Part shown: positions 1 through 8,419 of the stretch, piece by piece
How positions within the stretch are numbered: position 1 is the first letter of the stretch
Layout of the letters: every line of letters begins with the position of its first letter
Source: an uncultured Oscillospiraceae bacterium
GTDB lineage: Bacteria; Bacillota; Clostridia; Oscillospirales; Oscillospiraceae
Length of the DNA stretch: 64,000 bases
NCBI GenBank assembly: GCA_900754965.1
Contig: CAAEEO010000017.1
Location: 70,260-134,259 of the forward strand
Direction of reading: 5' to 3'
Translations under genes and position numbers: made by a program
Notes under the pieces: model-generated
Database searches by the model: none
Seen by the model: only the letters and a program-made list of their open reading frames with translations
What the model was told of the DNA's origin: nothing

Positions 1-263
1 TACAGTGCGTAGCTCTGGAACACCATGGCGATATCCCGATCCTTGGGCTCTACATCGTTGACCAGCTTGTCGTCAATGTACAGCTCGCCCTCAGAAATTT
101 CTTCCAGACCGGCCACCATTCGCAGGGTAGTGGATTTTCCGCAGCCGGAAGGACCGACCAACACAATGAATTCCTTATCTGCAATGTCCAAATCGAAACT
201 ATGGACAGCCGTTACTTTGTTATCGTAGATTTTTTTGATTCCTCTCAGAGAAACAGTCGACAT
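1..263 (-). CDS. Sugar ABC transporter ATPase, MsmX/UgpC type (partial)
   Basis: N-terminal 87 residues of an ABC nucleotide-binding subunit; the gene runs off the left edge. Walker A is visible as GPSGCGKST around residues 37-45, and the Q-loop region reads DIAMVFQSYAL, typical of the MalK/MsmX/UgpC ATPases that energise carbohydrate importers. It lies 198 bp downstream of nagA on the same strand, so it may supply the ATPase for the importer encoded at 3.3-6.6 kb, which has no ATPase of its own. The gap holds no gene, only a short inverted repeat (309-314 / 322-327). The ATG at 263 has no well-spaced ribosome site, so the start is less certain than the family. Confidence 0.9.
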   Translation of the reverse strand, partial: MSTVSLRGIKKIYDNKVTAVHSFDLDIADKEFIVLVGPSGCGKSTTLRMVAGLEEISEGELYIDDKLVNDVEPKDRDIAMVFQSYAL

Positions 264-461
264 ACTCAAAGCCGTAGACCCTGCGCCTCCGCTCAGGATC
301 CTCGCAGCCGGGAGAGCAAAACTCCCGACGCTTTACGACAGGTCTCCACACTGCCGCACCGCCGGCTTGGCGGGTAGGTTCTCCTCCTTTTTGACGATCG
401 CTCCGCCGCTATGGAAATGGAGTAGCCGGGGACGATCTGATTAAACAGAATGGGGGATTGC

Positions 462-1595
462 TTATTGGGCCAAGACCTTGCCCCGCTGCACAACGGCCCG
501 CAGGGAGAGATCTTCTTTGTTCAGCAGCACCAGAGTGGCCTCTTTGCCCTCTTCCAAGCCGCCCAACCGCTCCTGTACGCCCAGCGCTCTGGCCGGGTTG
601 CAGGAAGAGGCGCGCACCGCGTCCTCCAACGGGATTCCAAAAGATACCGCCTGCCGCAGGCAGCCCATCAGACTGGTCACAGAACCGGCCAGCGTGTTGG
701 GATCGTCTGCCATCGTTGCGCGGTTGCCATGGACCACGATTTCCTGCCCGCCGAAAGGATACTTTCCGTCCGGCATCCCCGTTGCCCGCAGGGAATCGGA
801 AATCAGCAGCACCCGATCCGCGCCAAACAGTCCGAACACCACCCGAACCACACTGGGGTGAATGTGGATGCCGTCGCAAATCAGTTCTACAAGCACATCT
901 TTGTGGTCAAATGCTGCGCCCACAACGCCGGGAGCCCGGTGGGTAAAGGGCGGCATGGCATTGAACAGATGGGTCGCCTGTCTGGCACCCGCCGCATAAG
1001 CGGCGCTGGCCGTGTCATAGTCCGCCGTGGTATGGCCCAGAGAAACGGTGACGCCCTCCTCTTCAGCACGACGGATGAACTCCATAGAACCGGGCTGTTC
1101 CGGCGCAATGGTCACCAGTTTGACCAGTCCCTCGCCCTGCTCTTGCAGGCGATGGAGCATCTCCGGGTCCGGGTCGTGGAGGAATGCCTCATTCTGAGCG
1201 CCTTTCTTTGCCTTGCACAGGAACGGTCCCTCCAGATTGATGCCCACCAGTTCCGCACCGGAACGGGATTCCCTCCGGTGACGGGCCGCATTGGCACAAA
1301 TCTTCGTCAGCTGCTCTTCCGGCAGGGTCATTCCCGCCGGGCAGATGGCCGTCACACCCTGAGACAGCTCGTACTCCGCCATGGCCTGCAGGCCGTCCTG
1401 AGTCGCATCGCTAAAGTCCTCACCCACGCAGCCGTGGAAATGCAGGTCGATCAGTCCTGGGATCACATAGCAATTTTCGGCATCCAGAATTTCCTGGTCG
1501 CCGCTTTGCGCCGTGATCACACCGTCTGTAGTGCAAAGCTCCCGCGCCACAAAGCCATTTTTTTCGTCAAAGACCAATCCACCGGTTATCCGCAT
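462..1595 (-). CDS. nagA: N-acetylglucosamine-6-phosphate deacetylase
   Basis: Predicted cytoplasmic amidohydrolase of 377 residues converting GlcNAc-6-P to glucosamine-6-P and acetate. Visible family signatures are DLHFHG (residues 50-55, metal-binding histidines), LEGPF (121-125), GHTT (H188), THLFNAM (H209) and LISDS with the expected catalytic Asp267. Length matches the family. The ATG overlaps the end of nagB by 10 bases and the ribosome site GAGGG lies inside nagB, so the two genes look translationally coupled. In this locus it processes GlcNAc-6-P made from sialic acid and passes the product to NagB. Confidence 0.96.
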   Translation of the reverse strand: MRITGGLVFDEKNGFVARELCTTDGVITAQSGDQEILDAENCYVIPGLIDLHFHGCVGEDFSDATQDGLQAMAEYELSQGVTAICPAGMTLPEEQLTKICANAARHRRESRSGAELVGINLEGPFLCKAKKGAQNEAFLHDPDPEMLHRLQEQGEGLVKLVTIAPEQPGSMEFIRRAEEEGVTVSLGHTTADYDTASAAYAAGARQATHLFNAMPPFTHRAPGVVGAAFDHKDVLVELICDGIHIHPSVVRVVFGLFGADRVLLISDSLRATGMPDGKYPFGGQEIVVHGNRATMADDPNTLAGSVTSLMGCLRQAVSFGIPLEDAVRASSCNPARALGVQERLGGLEEGKEATLVLLNKEDLSLRAVVQRGKVLAQ

Positions 1596-2341
1596 AGGAA
1601 TCCCTCGCGATCGGTCAGCTTGCTCAGTGCGGCCTCGTCACCCACCAGGACCACATCACCGTGGAGCTGGAGAATAGAGGCGGGGCAGTCAGGGGTAATG
1701 GGGCCGCAGAACGCCCGGTAAATGGCGTCTGCCTTGTCCTCCCCACTGGCGATCAGCAGGATACGCCGGGCAGACATGATGCAGCCGATGCCCATGGTCA
1801 ATGCCTGACGGGGCACATCTTTCTCACTGGCGAAGAACCGGGAGTTTGCCTGAATGGTGCTCTCGGTCAGATCGACCACATGCGTTTCCTTCACAAAGCT
1901 GTCACTGGGTTCATTGAAACCAATGTGACCGTTCCGTCCCAGACCCAGCAGCTGCAGATCTGCACCGCCCAGTTCCTGAACCAGTTTGTCGTACCGGGCA
2001 CACTCTGCCTCGGGATCTGTGGCCAAACCGTCCGGCACATGGGTATTTTTCACATCGATGTCAATGTGATCGAACAGGTTGGTATTCATGAAATACCGAT
2101 AACTCTGATCGTGGGTCGGTGCCAGACCTTTATACTCGTCCAGGTTCACGGTACGCACTTCTTTGAAACTCAAGTCCCCTTGCTGGTTCCACGCAGCCAG
2201 CTGCTTGTAGGTTCCCACCGGTGTAGACCCGGTGGCCAGACCCAGCACACAGGCCGGGTTACGAATCACCTCTGCGGCGATCAGATGAGCTGCACGGCGG
2301 CTCATGGCCGCATAATCGGTTTCCTGATAGATCCTCGTCAC
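1586..2341 (-). CDS. nagB: Glucosamine-6-phosphate deaminase
   Basis: Converts glucosamine-6-P to fructose-6-P and ammonia, the last step before glycolysis. I chose the GTG at 2341 because AAAGGAG sits the right distance before it and because the protein then starts like other NagB proteins (TRIYQ). An upstream ATG at 2365 would add eight residues and lacks a site. The 251-residue product has LATGSTP (35-41, phosphate binding), NLDEY with Asp68, and GLGRNGHIGFNEP (133-145), all NagB hallmarks. It lies 27 bases after nanA and overlaps nagA, inside the nan/nag operon. Confidence 0.96.
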   Translation of the reverse strand: MTRIYQETDYAAMSRRAAHLIAAEVIRNPACVLGLATGSTPVGTYKQLAAWNQQGDLSFKEVRTVNLDEYKGLAPTHDQSYRYFMNTNLFDHIDIDVKNTHVPDGLATDPEAECARYDKLVQELGGADLQLLGLGRNGHIGFNEPSDSFVKETHVVDLTESTIQANSRFFASEKDVPRQALTMGIGCIMSARRILLIASGEDKADAIYRAFCGPITPDCPASILQLHGDVVLVGDEAALSKLTDREGFLCG

Positions 2342-2368
2342 TTGTGAATACTCCTTTCTTCTCACCGC

Positions 2369-3283
2369 TCAGCAGAACTCCGCGATGGCCGCGTCGATCT
2401 GTTCTATGGCCTCCTGCACGATGGGCAGGTCACTTTCTTCCAGCGCAGGCAGCGGTTTCCGAACGGAACCGATATTCAATCCTCTGCGTTTCAGAATCTC
2501 TTTCATCACAGCGTAGAGGTTGCCCTTTGCACCGCACATGGTGTAAATGATATGGCAGACTTTGTGCTGCACCTTTGTTGCCTTTTTGATCTCGCCGCTG
2601 TTGTACAGCTCGTAGATCTTCAGGAACAGCTCCGGCATCACAGCGTAAGTTCCACCGATGCCGCCGGTTGCGCCCATAGCCAGACCGGAAACGAACTGCT
2701 CATCCGGTCCGTTCATGACCACGAATTCCGGGCCGCCCACTTCTTCCCAAAGCTCAATATCCTGGGTAGGCATGGAGGAGTTCTTCACGCCGATCACCTT
2801 GGGATTTTTCCGCATGGTCTCCAACAGGGACTGGGTCAGAGAAACGCCTGCCAACTGAGGGATATTATAGATGATGAAATCGGTATTGGGTGCCGCTGCG
2901 GAAATATCATTCCAGTAGCCGGCAATCCCGTGGGGAGGCAGGTGGAAGTAGATCGGGGGAATGGCGGCAATGGCATCTACGCCAAGGCTCTCGGCATGAC
3001 GCGCCAATTCCTGGGAATCGGCTGTGTTGTTGCACGCCACATGGGCGATGATCGTCATCTTTCCGCCCACTTCCTGCATTACATTTTCCAGAATGATCTT
3101 CCGTTCCTCTACGCTCTGATAAATGCACTCGCCGGAAGAACCGCCCACATACAGGCCCTGCACCCCTTTGTTCAACAGGTACTTTGCCAGCGCACGGGTT
3201 CTCTCCGGACTGACGGAACCGTCCTCTTCATAGCAAGCGTAAAACGCAGGGAACACACCCTGAAATTTGGTAATATCTGACAT
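2369..3283 (-). CDS. nanA: N-acetylneuraminate lyase
   Basis: A 304-residue class I aldolase of the DapA/NanA family that should cleave N-acetylneuraminate to pyruvate and N-acetylmannosamine. GGSSGE at residues 47-52 binds the pyruvate carboxylate, YNIP supplies Tyr139, and IGVKNSS carries the Schiff-base Lys167. DapA is the main alternative within the superfamily. The flanking nag genes, AGE-type epimerase and sugar importer favour NanA. The ribosome site AAAGGAA precedes the ATG by seven bases. Confidence 0.92.
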   Translation of the reverse strand: MSDITKFQGVFPAFYACYEEDGSVSPERTRALAKYLLNKGVQGLYVGGSSGECIYQSVEERKIILENVMQEVGGKMTIIAHVACNNTADSQELARHAESLGVDAIAAIPPIYFHLPPHGIAGYWNDISAAAPNTDFIIYNIPQLAGVSLTQSLLETMRKNPKVIGVKNSSMPTQDIELWEEVGGPEFVVMNGPDEQFVSGLAMGATGGIGGTYAVMPELFLKIYELYNSGEIKKATKVQHKVCHIIYTMCGAKGNLYAVMKEILKRRGLNIGSVRKPLPALEESDLPIVQEAIEQIDAAIAEFC

Positions 3284-3318
3284 GATTTAATTCCTTTCTT
3301 GTGAAAAACCGCCGGGGA

Positions 3319-4248
3319 TCAACCCTTAACGGCACCCATGGTGATACCTTTGGTGAAGTATTTCTGGAATGCAAAGAACACGATCAGGATGGGGATCGCT
3401 GCCATCGCCGCTCCGGCCATAATCAGACCGAAGTCCGTGGAGTTCTCACCCTGCATCTTCGCAATACCCAAGGAGATGGTCAGCGTATCCGTGCTGTTGA
3501 GCATGATCAGCTGCATGAAATAGTCGTTCCAGGAGTTGATGAAGGTGAAGATTGCCAGCGCGCCGATGCCCGGTTTGATCATGGGCAGTGCAATCTTGCT
3601 GAATGTCTTCCACTCTCCCGCACCGTCAATGCGCGACGCCTCCAAGATTTCCCCTGGAATGCCCTCTGAGAACTGTTTCATCAAAAAGACGCCGAAGGGC
3701 CAGCCCACAATGGGGAAAATGACCGACCAGAGGGTATTTGACAATTCCAAACTGGCCATTTCCCGCACCAACGGGATCACGATCACCTGTTTCGGCAACG
3801 CCATCGCGCACACAATCAGCGTGAACACAATGGCTCTGCCCCGGAATCGTTTCTTTGCCAGTGCATATCCGGCCATGGCCGCAGTGATGCAGGTCAGAAT
3901 CATAGCACTGACCGCCATGACCACGGTGTTCAGCAGCCAGCGGAACGCTGCAGGTGCCATCGGCCCTTTAGACAGTATGATACTCTCTCCGTTGGCGGTG
4001 AAGTAGTGACTGAAAGGCACAGAAATTTCCCACAACGGGGCGCTACGCTTGGAGAACAGCGTCTCAAAGTTACGCATCGTCCACTCCGACGGCCACCATT
4101 CCGGTTCTGCCGCGTTAATCGCGCCGGGTGTCTTGAATGCACCGGTAATCAGCCAGTACAGAGGGAAGGTGAACAGGATCGCCAAAATGATGATGACGAT
4201 CACGGAGATCACTTTATACGGCGTAGTACGCTCAATATTTGATTTCAT
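3319..4248 (-). CDS. Carbohydrate ABC transporter permease, MalG type
   Basis: Inner-membrane permease of 309 residues with about six hydrophobic segments. The EAA loop is visible as EASRIDGAGEWKTFSKIALPM (about 210-230), where the ATPase docks. Large extracytoplasmic insertion between the first and second membrane spans, as in other CUT1-family MalG proteins. It lies 15 bases after the MalF-type gene. Context suggests the transported sugar is sialic acid or a related amino sugar; that substrate is inferred, since CUT1 permeases do not reveal it by sequence. Confidence 0.92.
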   Translation of the reverse strand: MKSNIERTTPYKVISVIVIIILAILFTFPLYWLITGAFKTPGAINAAEPEWWPSEWTMRNFETLFSKRSAPLWEISVPFSHYFTANGESIILSKGPMAPAAFRWLLNTVVMAVSAMILTCITAAMAGYALAKKRFRGRAIVFTLIVCAMALPKQVIVIPLVREMASLELSNTLWSVIFPIVGWPFGVFLMKQFSEGIPGEILEASRIDGAGEWKTFSKIALPMIKPGIGALAIFTFINSWNDYFMQLIMLNSTDTLTISLGIAKMQGENSTDFGLIMAGAAMAAIPILIVFFAFQKYFTKGITMGAVKG

Positions 4249-4263
4249 TCTCTCCGCACCCCC

Positions 4264-5172
4264 TTATTCTGTCTTGGCAACTTTAAACTGGATGGCCGAC
4301 AACACCGCAATGATGATTGCCAGGACTACGCCCATCGCGTTGGCATATCCGTAGTCATACAGCTTAAAGCATGTGTAATAAATGTAATACATAATCGTGT
4401 CTGTACTGTGTTCCGGTCCGCCGGATGTCAACAGTTGGATCAGGGCAAAGCACTGGAAACTGTTGATGGTGGTGATGACCAGAATGTACAGAGTGGTCGG
4501 CATGATCTGCGGCCACTTGATTTTCCAGAACACCTGCATACTGTTGGCGCCATCCACCTGTGCCGCCTCTACCAGGGACTGATCCACATTCCCCAGCGCA
4601 GACACATACAGCACGATGGGCTGACCCACAGAAGTCGTGAACAGAATCAAAATGATGCACATCAGTGCAAAGGGCTCTTCGCCGAGCCAGTTGATGTTAT
4701 TTTCCATCACACCGGTGGAGGTGCCGATGTAATTGAAAATACCATAATATTTGTTGAACATCCACTTCCACACCACGGTGACCGCCACGGAACCGGTGAT
4801 GACCGGCAGATAGAAGATCACACGGAAAGCGGAACATGCCCAATCCCGCAGCTTATAGATGCAGGAAGCCACCCACAGGGAGAAAATACAGGTCGCCGGA
4901 ACGGAGACCACAACGATGATAAATGTGTTTTTCAACGCCCGCATGAAAATCGGATCTTTGAACAGAGCCGCATAATTCTGCAGACCGACAAAAACATCCT
5001 GCACATCTTTTCCCATGGTGGAGTCAAACAAGCTGGTATACACGCACATGATCATGGGATAGATCACAAACGTGATAAAGAAAAACAGGCTGGGCAGCAT
5101 GAAAAGGTAGCCGGCAATGGTCTCCCGTCGAGCCAAAGCCCGGCTCATGCCAGAAGTCGCTCTACTTGACAA
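4264..5172 (-). CDS. Carbohydrate ABC transporter permease, MalF type
   Basis: First of two permease subunits, 302 residues with six predicted membrane spans and an EAA motif (EAAQVDGANSMQVFWKIKWP). I take the TTG at 5172 as start because GAGGAG lies nine bases before it; an ATG eight codons downstream is a less well-placed alternative. It follows the binding-protein gene after a 137-base gap containing a strong hairpin (5246-5277), a common way to lower permease synthesis relative to the binding protein. Confidence 0.92.
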   Translation of the reverse strand: MSSRATSGMSRALARRETIAGYLFMLPSLFFFITFVIYPMIMCVYTSLFDSTMGKDVQDVFVGLQNYAALFKDPIFMRALKNTFIIVVVSVPATCIFSLWVASCIYKLRDWACSAFRVIFYLPVITGSVAVTVVWKWMFNKYYGIFNYIGTSTGVMENNINWLGEEPFALMCIILILFTTSVGQPIVLYVSALGNVDQSLVEAAQVDGANSMQVFWKIKWPQIMPTTLYILVITTINSFQCFALIQLLTSGGPEHSTDTIMYYIYYTCFKLYDYGYANAMGVVLAIIIAVLSAIQFKVAKTE

Positions 5173-5245
5173 AAATCACCACTCCTCTCTCAAATTTCAA
5201 AGGCCGAAGACCCTATGCCTTGGTCTATCCGGCCAGGTGTGGAAA

Positions 5246-5277
5246 CACCCTCCCCGCACGATCACGCGGGGAGGGTG
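5246..5277 (-). promoter_or_regulatory. Intercistronic hairpin after binding-protein gene
   Basis: Perfect 12-base-pair GC-rich stem (5246-5257 with 5266-5277) and an 8-base loop, between the binding-protein and permease genes. On the minus strand it is followed only by TTTCC, not a long U tract, so it fits partial termination or 3' end protection of the upstream message better than full termination. Confidence 0.7.
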
Positions 5278-5309
5278 CGAATTTCCCTTAGACTTGTTCA
5301 GACAATGCC

Positions 5310-6614
5310 TTACTTTGCAGATTCTGCTGCAGCATTTGCAGTTGCCACGAAGTCATCCATAGCAGCCTGGACTTCCTTGGAGCCGTTGCCAATAGCCTGC
5401 AGTTCGTTCCACCATGCGGTACGAGCCTCAGTCCAACCCAGAGTGATCTGGTAGTAGTCGCCCATGTAGGGAACCAGCATACCGTACTCGGTCATCAGCT
5501 CGTCGCCCTCGTACATGCCTTCCACTTCGCGAGTGGGCCAGTAGCTGGTGGCCTCAACGGTCTTAGCATACTGAGCGTCATCACCGGTCATGAACTGGAT
5601 GAAGGTCTTTGCAGCCTCAATCTTGGCCTCGTCGCCATTATCGAACACACCAAAGCCCCAGATGCCGCCGTCCAGGACGGGAGCATTGCCTTCCTTAGTG
5701 GGGAATGCCATGGGGAAGATGTCGAACTGAGCGGTCTGACCAGCAGTTTCGCTCTTTTCCTGAGCGACGTTCCAGCAGGTAGCCATTGCCAGAGTGCCGT
5801 TGCAGAACAGCATCAGCTCGTCGCCGCCAACGATAGCGGGGTCAAACTCGATGCCTTCCATGGACTTCAGCAGCTCCAGAGCCTCGACCATCTCGGGGCT
5901 GTTGGCCACATACTCGGTGTGCTCTTCATTGGCAAATCTGCCGCCGAACAGGTTCCGGATCAGAGCGCGGTTGCCCTGGTCGCCGCCCTGGCCGCCGCAG
6001 AACACGACGCCAACAGTCTTGCCGGTGTAGTCATACACAGCCTGAACAGCCTTCACGAAGTTGTCGGTGGTCCAGGTGTGGGTCTCTTCGTCGATGTACT
6101 GCCATGCGCCTGCTTCCTCAAACAGGTCACGGTTGATGGCCATGCAGTGTGCAGTCTGGCACACGGGCAGCTCGTACACAGCGCCAGCAGCGTTGGTGCA
6201 GGATGCCACAGTGGCCTCGTAAGTATTCTCGGGAACCAGATCAGCCAGGTCTACCAGGTAGCCCTTGGCACCCCAGTTGGCGATCAGACGCTCGGGGCCT
6301 TCGAAGATCACATCGGGAGCCGTGCCGGCCTCGATGGCGGTGTTGACTGTGTCGTCACCGTTGGTGTAGTCCAGATACTGGACGGTCACGCTGATTTCAG
6401 GATGCTCAGCATTGAACGCAGCGATCAGCTCGTTGACCACAGACTCATTTGCCATGTTGCCCACAGGGTAAGTAGCAAATGTGATGCTGGTAGTCGCAGC
6501 CTCGGTCCCGGGATCCGTGGTTTCGGGTTCTTTCTCCTCGCCACCGCCGCAGGCAGCCAGGGTGAACACCATAGCCAGGGCCAGGACCAGTGCAAGAATT
6601 CTTTTCAGTTTCAT
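5310..6614 (-). CDS. Extracellular sugar-binding lipoprotein of ABC importer
   Basis: A 434-residue solute-binding protein. It begins with a lipoprotein signal: basic MKLKR, a hydrophobic core and the lipobox LAAC with Cys22, followed by a Gly/Glu/Thr-rich linker. The body reads as a family 1 extracellular binding protein (two-lobed, MalE-like), with segments such as FIQFMTGDDAQYAKT that are common near the C-terminus of this family. The ribosome site AGAGGAGG precedes the ATG. It has its own strong promoter (6699-6728), so it should be the most abundant product of the operon. Confidence 0.93.
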   Translation of the reverse strand: MKLKRILALVLALAMVFTLAACGGGEEKEPETTDPGTEAATTSITFATYPVGNMANESVVNELIAAFNAEHPEISVTVQYLDYTNGDDTVNTAIEAGTAPDVIFEGPERLIANWGAKGYLVDLADLVPENTYEATVASCTNAAGAVYELPVCQTAHCMAINRDLFEEAGAWQYIDEETHTWTTDNFVKAVQAVYDYTGKTVGVVFCGGQGGDQGNRALIRNLFGGRFANEEHTEYVANSPEMVEALELLKSMEGIEFDPAIVGGDELMLFCNGTLAMATCWNVAQEKSETAGQTAQFDIFPMAFPTKEGNAPVLDGGIWGFGVFDNGDEAKIEAAKTFIQFMTGDDAQYAKTVEATSYWPTREVEGMYEGDELMTEYGMLVPYMGDYYQITLGWTEARTAWWNELQAIGNGSKEVQAAMDDFVATANAAAESAK

Positions 6615-6698
6615 GTTCGTCCTCCTCTAAAAATGTCGTGAAATTTGCACCGATGTATAGACATAATTTTGTCATACATTCGGAACTGTACTGTGCAT

Positions 6699-6728
6699 AT
6701 TATACAATCCGTTTTTGGCCATTGTCAA
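6699..6728 (-). promoter_or_regulatory. Consensus sigma-A promoter of the importer/nan operon
   Basis: On the minus strand: TTGACA (6723-6728), an 18-base spacer and TATAAT (6699-6704), both hexamers perfect. It lies 85 bases before the binding-protein ATG and downstream of the terminator that closes the epimerase gene. Confidence 0.85.
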
Positions 6729-6731
6729 GTT

Positions 6732-6754
6732 GTTTGTGTGGAAAAGCCACAAAC
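6732..6754. promoter_or_regulatory. Possible operator next to importer promoter
   Basis: Inverted repeat GTTTGTG (6732-6738) / CACAAAC (6748-6754) starting four bases upstream of the -35 box. Spacing between arm centres is 16 bases, about one and a half helical turns. A role in binding a regulator is inferred from position only. Confidence 0.4.
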
Positions 6755-6811
6755 CGTCAATATACCTTAAAAACCGTTCAAAATCTTGTAAAATGTTTCC
6801 TTTTTGTCATC

Positions 6812-6857
6812 GAAAAAACCGATGGAAATCGTGCAAAAAGCAGGATTTCCACCGGTT
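6812..6857 (-). terminator. Terminator of the epimerase gene
   Basis: On the minus strand a long stem with one mismatch (CCGGTGGAAATC against GATTTCCATCGG, 13-base loop) is followed by six U residues. It ends transcription from the epimerase gene before the importer promoter. Confidence 0.8.
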
Positions 6858-6905
6858 TTCTTCATTGTGGAGAGCTGCCTTTCCCAGAAATACACCGCCG
6901 GGCGG

Positions 6906-8111
6906 TCACTTCTCCAACAGCTGTCCCAACATCCCGTCACACATAATAAGTGCTCTGGGCAGATGGAAGGGACCCTTGAAGGTAGAGCCCTTGGTACTGG
7001 GCTGGGTGGGCAATCCATCCCGCCGCAGATAGCCGTACCACTCTCCGTACTCAGGGTCGGCAAAATGCTCTTTGCAGTAGGCGATCACTTTTTCAAACCA
7101 CTGGAAATATTTTTCATCTCCGGTATCCCGATACAGCATCAGGGAGGCGATCATGATCTCATTGTGGGGCCACCACAGTTTCATGTCATGTTCGTATGCC
7201 TCAGGCGGTTTGCCCAGGCAGTCGATGAAGTACAGCAGTCCGCCGTATTCCTGATCCCAGCCTGCCTCGATGGCCCAATCGAAAATTTGTGCCGCTTTCT
7301 GCACCAGTTCCTGATCGCCGGTACGCTTTGCGTGCTCCAGCAGGAACCAGACGCCTTCGATATCGTGGCCGGGATTCACCGTGCGGCCCTCGGTGTAGTA
7401 CAGCCGGGGGGTGCCGTCCTCTGCCACATTTTCCAACACACATTTCAGCTCGGGATGGACATGGTACTTGAAAATTTCATCCACGCTCTGCTGCGCCCGC
7501 TGTTCATACAGTTCTTTCCGCTCCGGGTCCACCCTCAGCATGGTACCGGTAACATTCAAAATGATCATCGGCAGACCGAATGCCCGGCCCGTCCGGGTCT
7601 CGGGAATGGTCTTGGGTCCCAGTCCGGCAGGATCTTCCGCGCCGTGGCTCAAATCCCAGTACAGGTCATAGGCCCAGCGCGCCCGTTTCAGGTGCTCCTC
7701 TTCCCCGGTCACACCGTAGTATTCCGCGTTGGCCAGGGCATAAAATGCCTCAGAGAAATAATACCGCCGCTGACGCAGGGGCTGTCCCTCGGCCGTCACA
7801 GTGAAATACAGGCGGTTTTCCGCATGGGGATTCCGGCAATGCTCCTCCAGAAAATCAATACAGCTCTTGGAGGCCGCCAGCCACTCCTCTTTCACGCCGT
7901 ACACATGGCACAGATAGGCAAACATCCAGCCGCATCGGCCCTGCATCCAGACGCTCTTATCCGTGGAATAGATCTCACCTTTCCGATCCAGGCAGGTATA
8001 TACCCCACCATTGACCGGGTCCATGCCGTTTTTCAGCCAGAAGTTGACGCTGGCATCCAGTTCGCTCTCAATCCAGTCCCGATAGGACTGCAAAGTCGCT
8101 TTTTCTACCAT
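6906..8111 (-). CDS. AGE-family N-acylglucosamine 2-epimerase
   Basis: Member of the AGE/cellobiose-epimerase (alpha/alpha)6 barrel family. Start chosen at the ATG at 8111, eight bases after GGGAGG, giving 401 residues, the usual size; the longer open frame adds an implausible N-terminus. Recognisable features are NGGVYTCLDRKGE near the N-terminus, the SVWMQGR segment, GHDIEG and WWPHNE near the C-terminus, where the active-site histidines of the family lie. In this locus it should interconvert ManNAc and GlcNAc. No NanE-type ManNAc-6-P epimerase is visible in the window, which supports that role. A long 5' leader (about 140 bases) separates it from its promoter. Confidence 0.88.
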   Translation of the reverse strand: MVEKATLQSYRDWIESELDASVNFWLKNGMDPVNGGVYTCLDRKGEIYSTDKSVWMQGRCGWMFAYLCHVYGVKEEWLAASKSCIDFLEEHCRNPHAENRLYFTVTAEGQPLRQRRYYFSEAFYALANAEYYGVTGEEEHLKRARWAYDLYWDLSHGAEDPAGLGPKTIPETRTGRAFGLPMIILNVTGTMLRVDPERKELYEQRAQQSVDEIFKYHVHPELKCVLENVAEDGTPRLYYTEGRTVNPGHDIEGVWFLLEHAKRTGDQELVQKAAQIFDWAIEAGWDQEYGGLLYFIDCLGKPPEAYEHDMKLWWPHNEIMIASLMLYRDTGDEKYFQWFEKVIAYCKEHFADPEYGEWYGYLRRDGLPTQPSTKGSTFKGPFHLPRALIMCDGMLGQLLEK

Positions 8112-8261
8112 TGGTAGCATCCTCCCTTTCATATTGTCGCCCAGGGTGCCCTGCCAGGCAGCGCGCCCGCTGTTCGTCTCTTTTTCCGCTGCGAACCGCA
8201 GTTTCCGGCAGGACGTACTCCTTCCGTGCCGCACCGGAGTGTGTGCAGTCCGCTCACTACA

Positions 8262-8290
8262 ATACTATCCCTCAGCCACGGACTCGTCAA
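8262..8290 (-). promoter_or_regulatory. Promoter of the epimerase gene
   Basis: Minus strand: TTGACG (8285-8290), 17-base spacer, TAGTAT (8262-8267). It points away from the kinase promoter some 30 bases to the right, forming a divergent pair. Confidence 0.75.
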
Positions 8291-8318
8291 GAAATTTCAG
8301 TAAATTTTTTTATACCAC

Positions 8319-8347
8319 TTGACCGTGGGGCCGGAAACTGATAGTCT
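8319..8347 (+). promoter_or_regulatory. Promoter of the ROK kinase / esterase operon
   Basis: TTGACC (8319-8324), 17-base spacer, TAGTCT (8342-8347). Both divergent promoters share the words TTGAC and GATAGT, so one regulator could act on both; that is inference. Confidence 0.55.
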
Positions 8348-8419
8348 GTTATTGTAAATGTAAAAGGAGAAACCGTGTATCTCACCGGAATACAGAATCA
8401 ACACGAGGAGGAACCTGTC

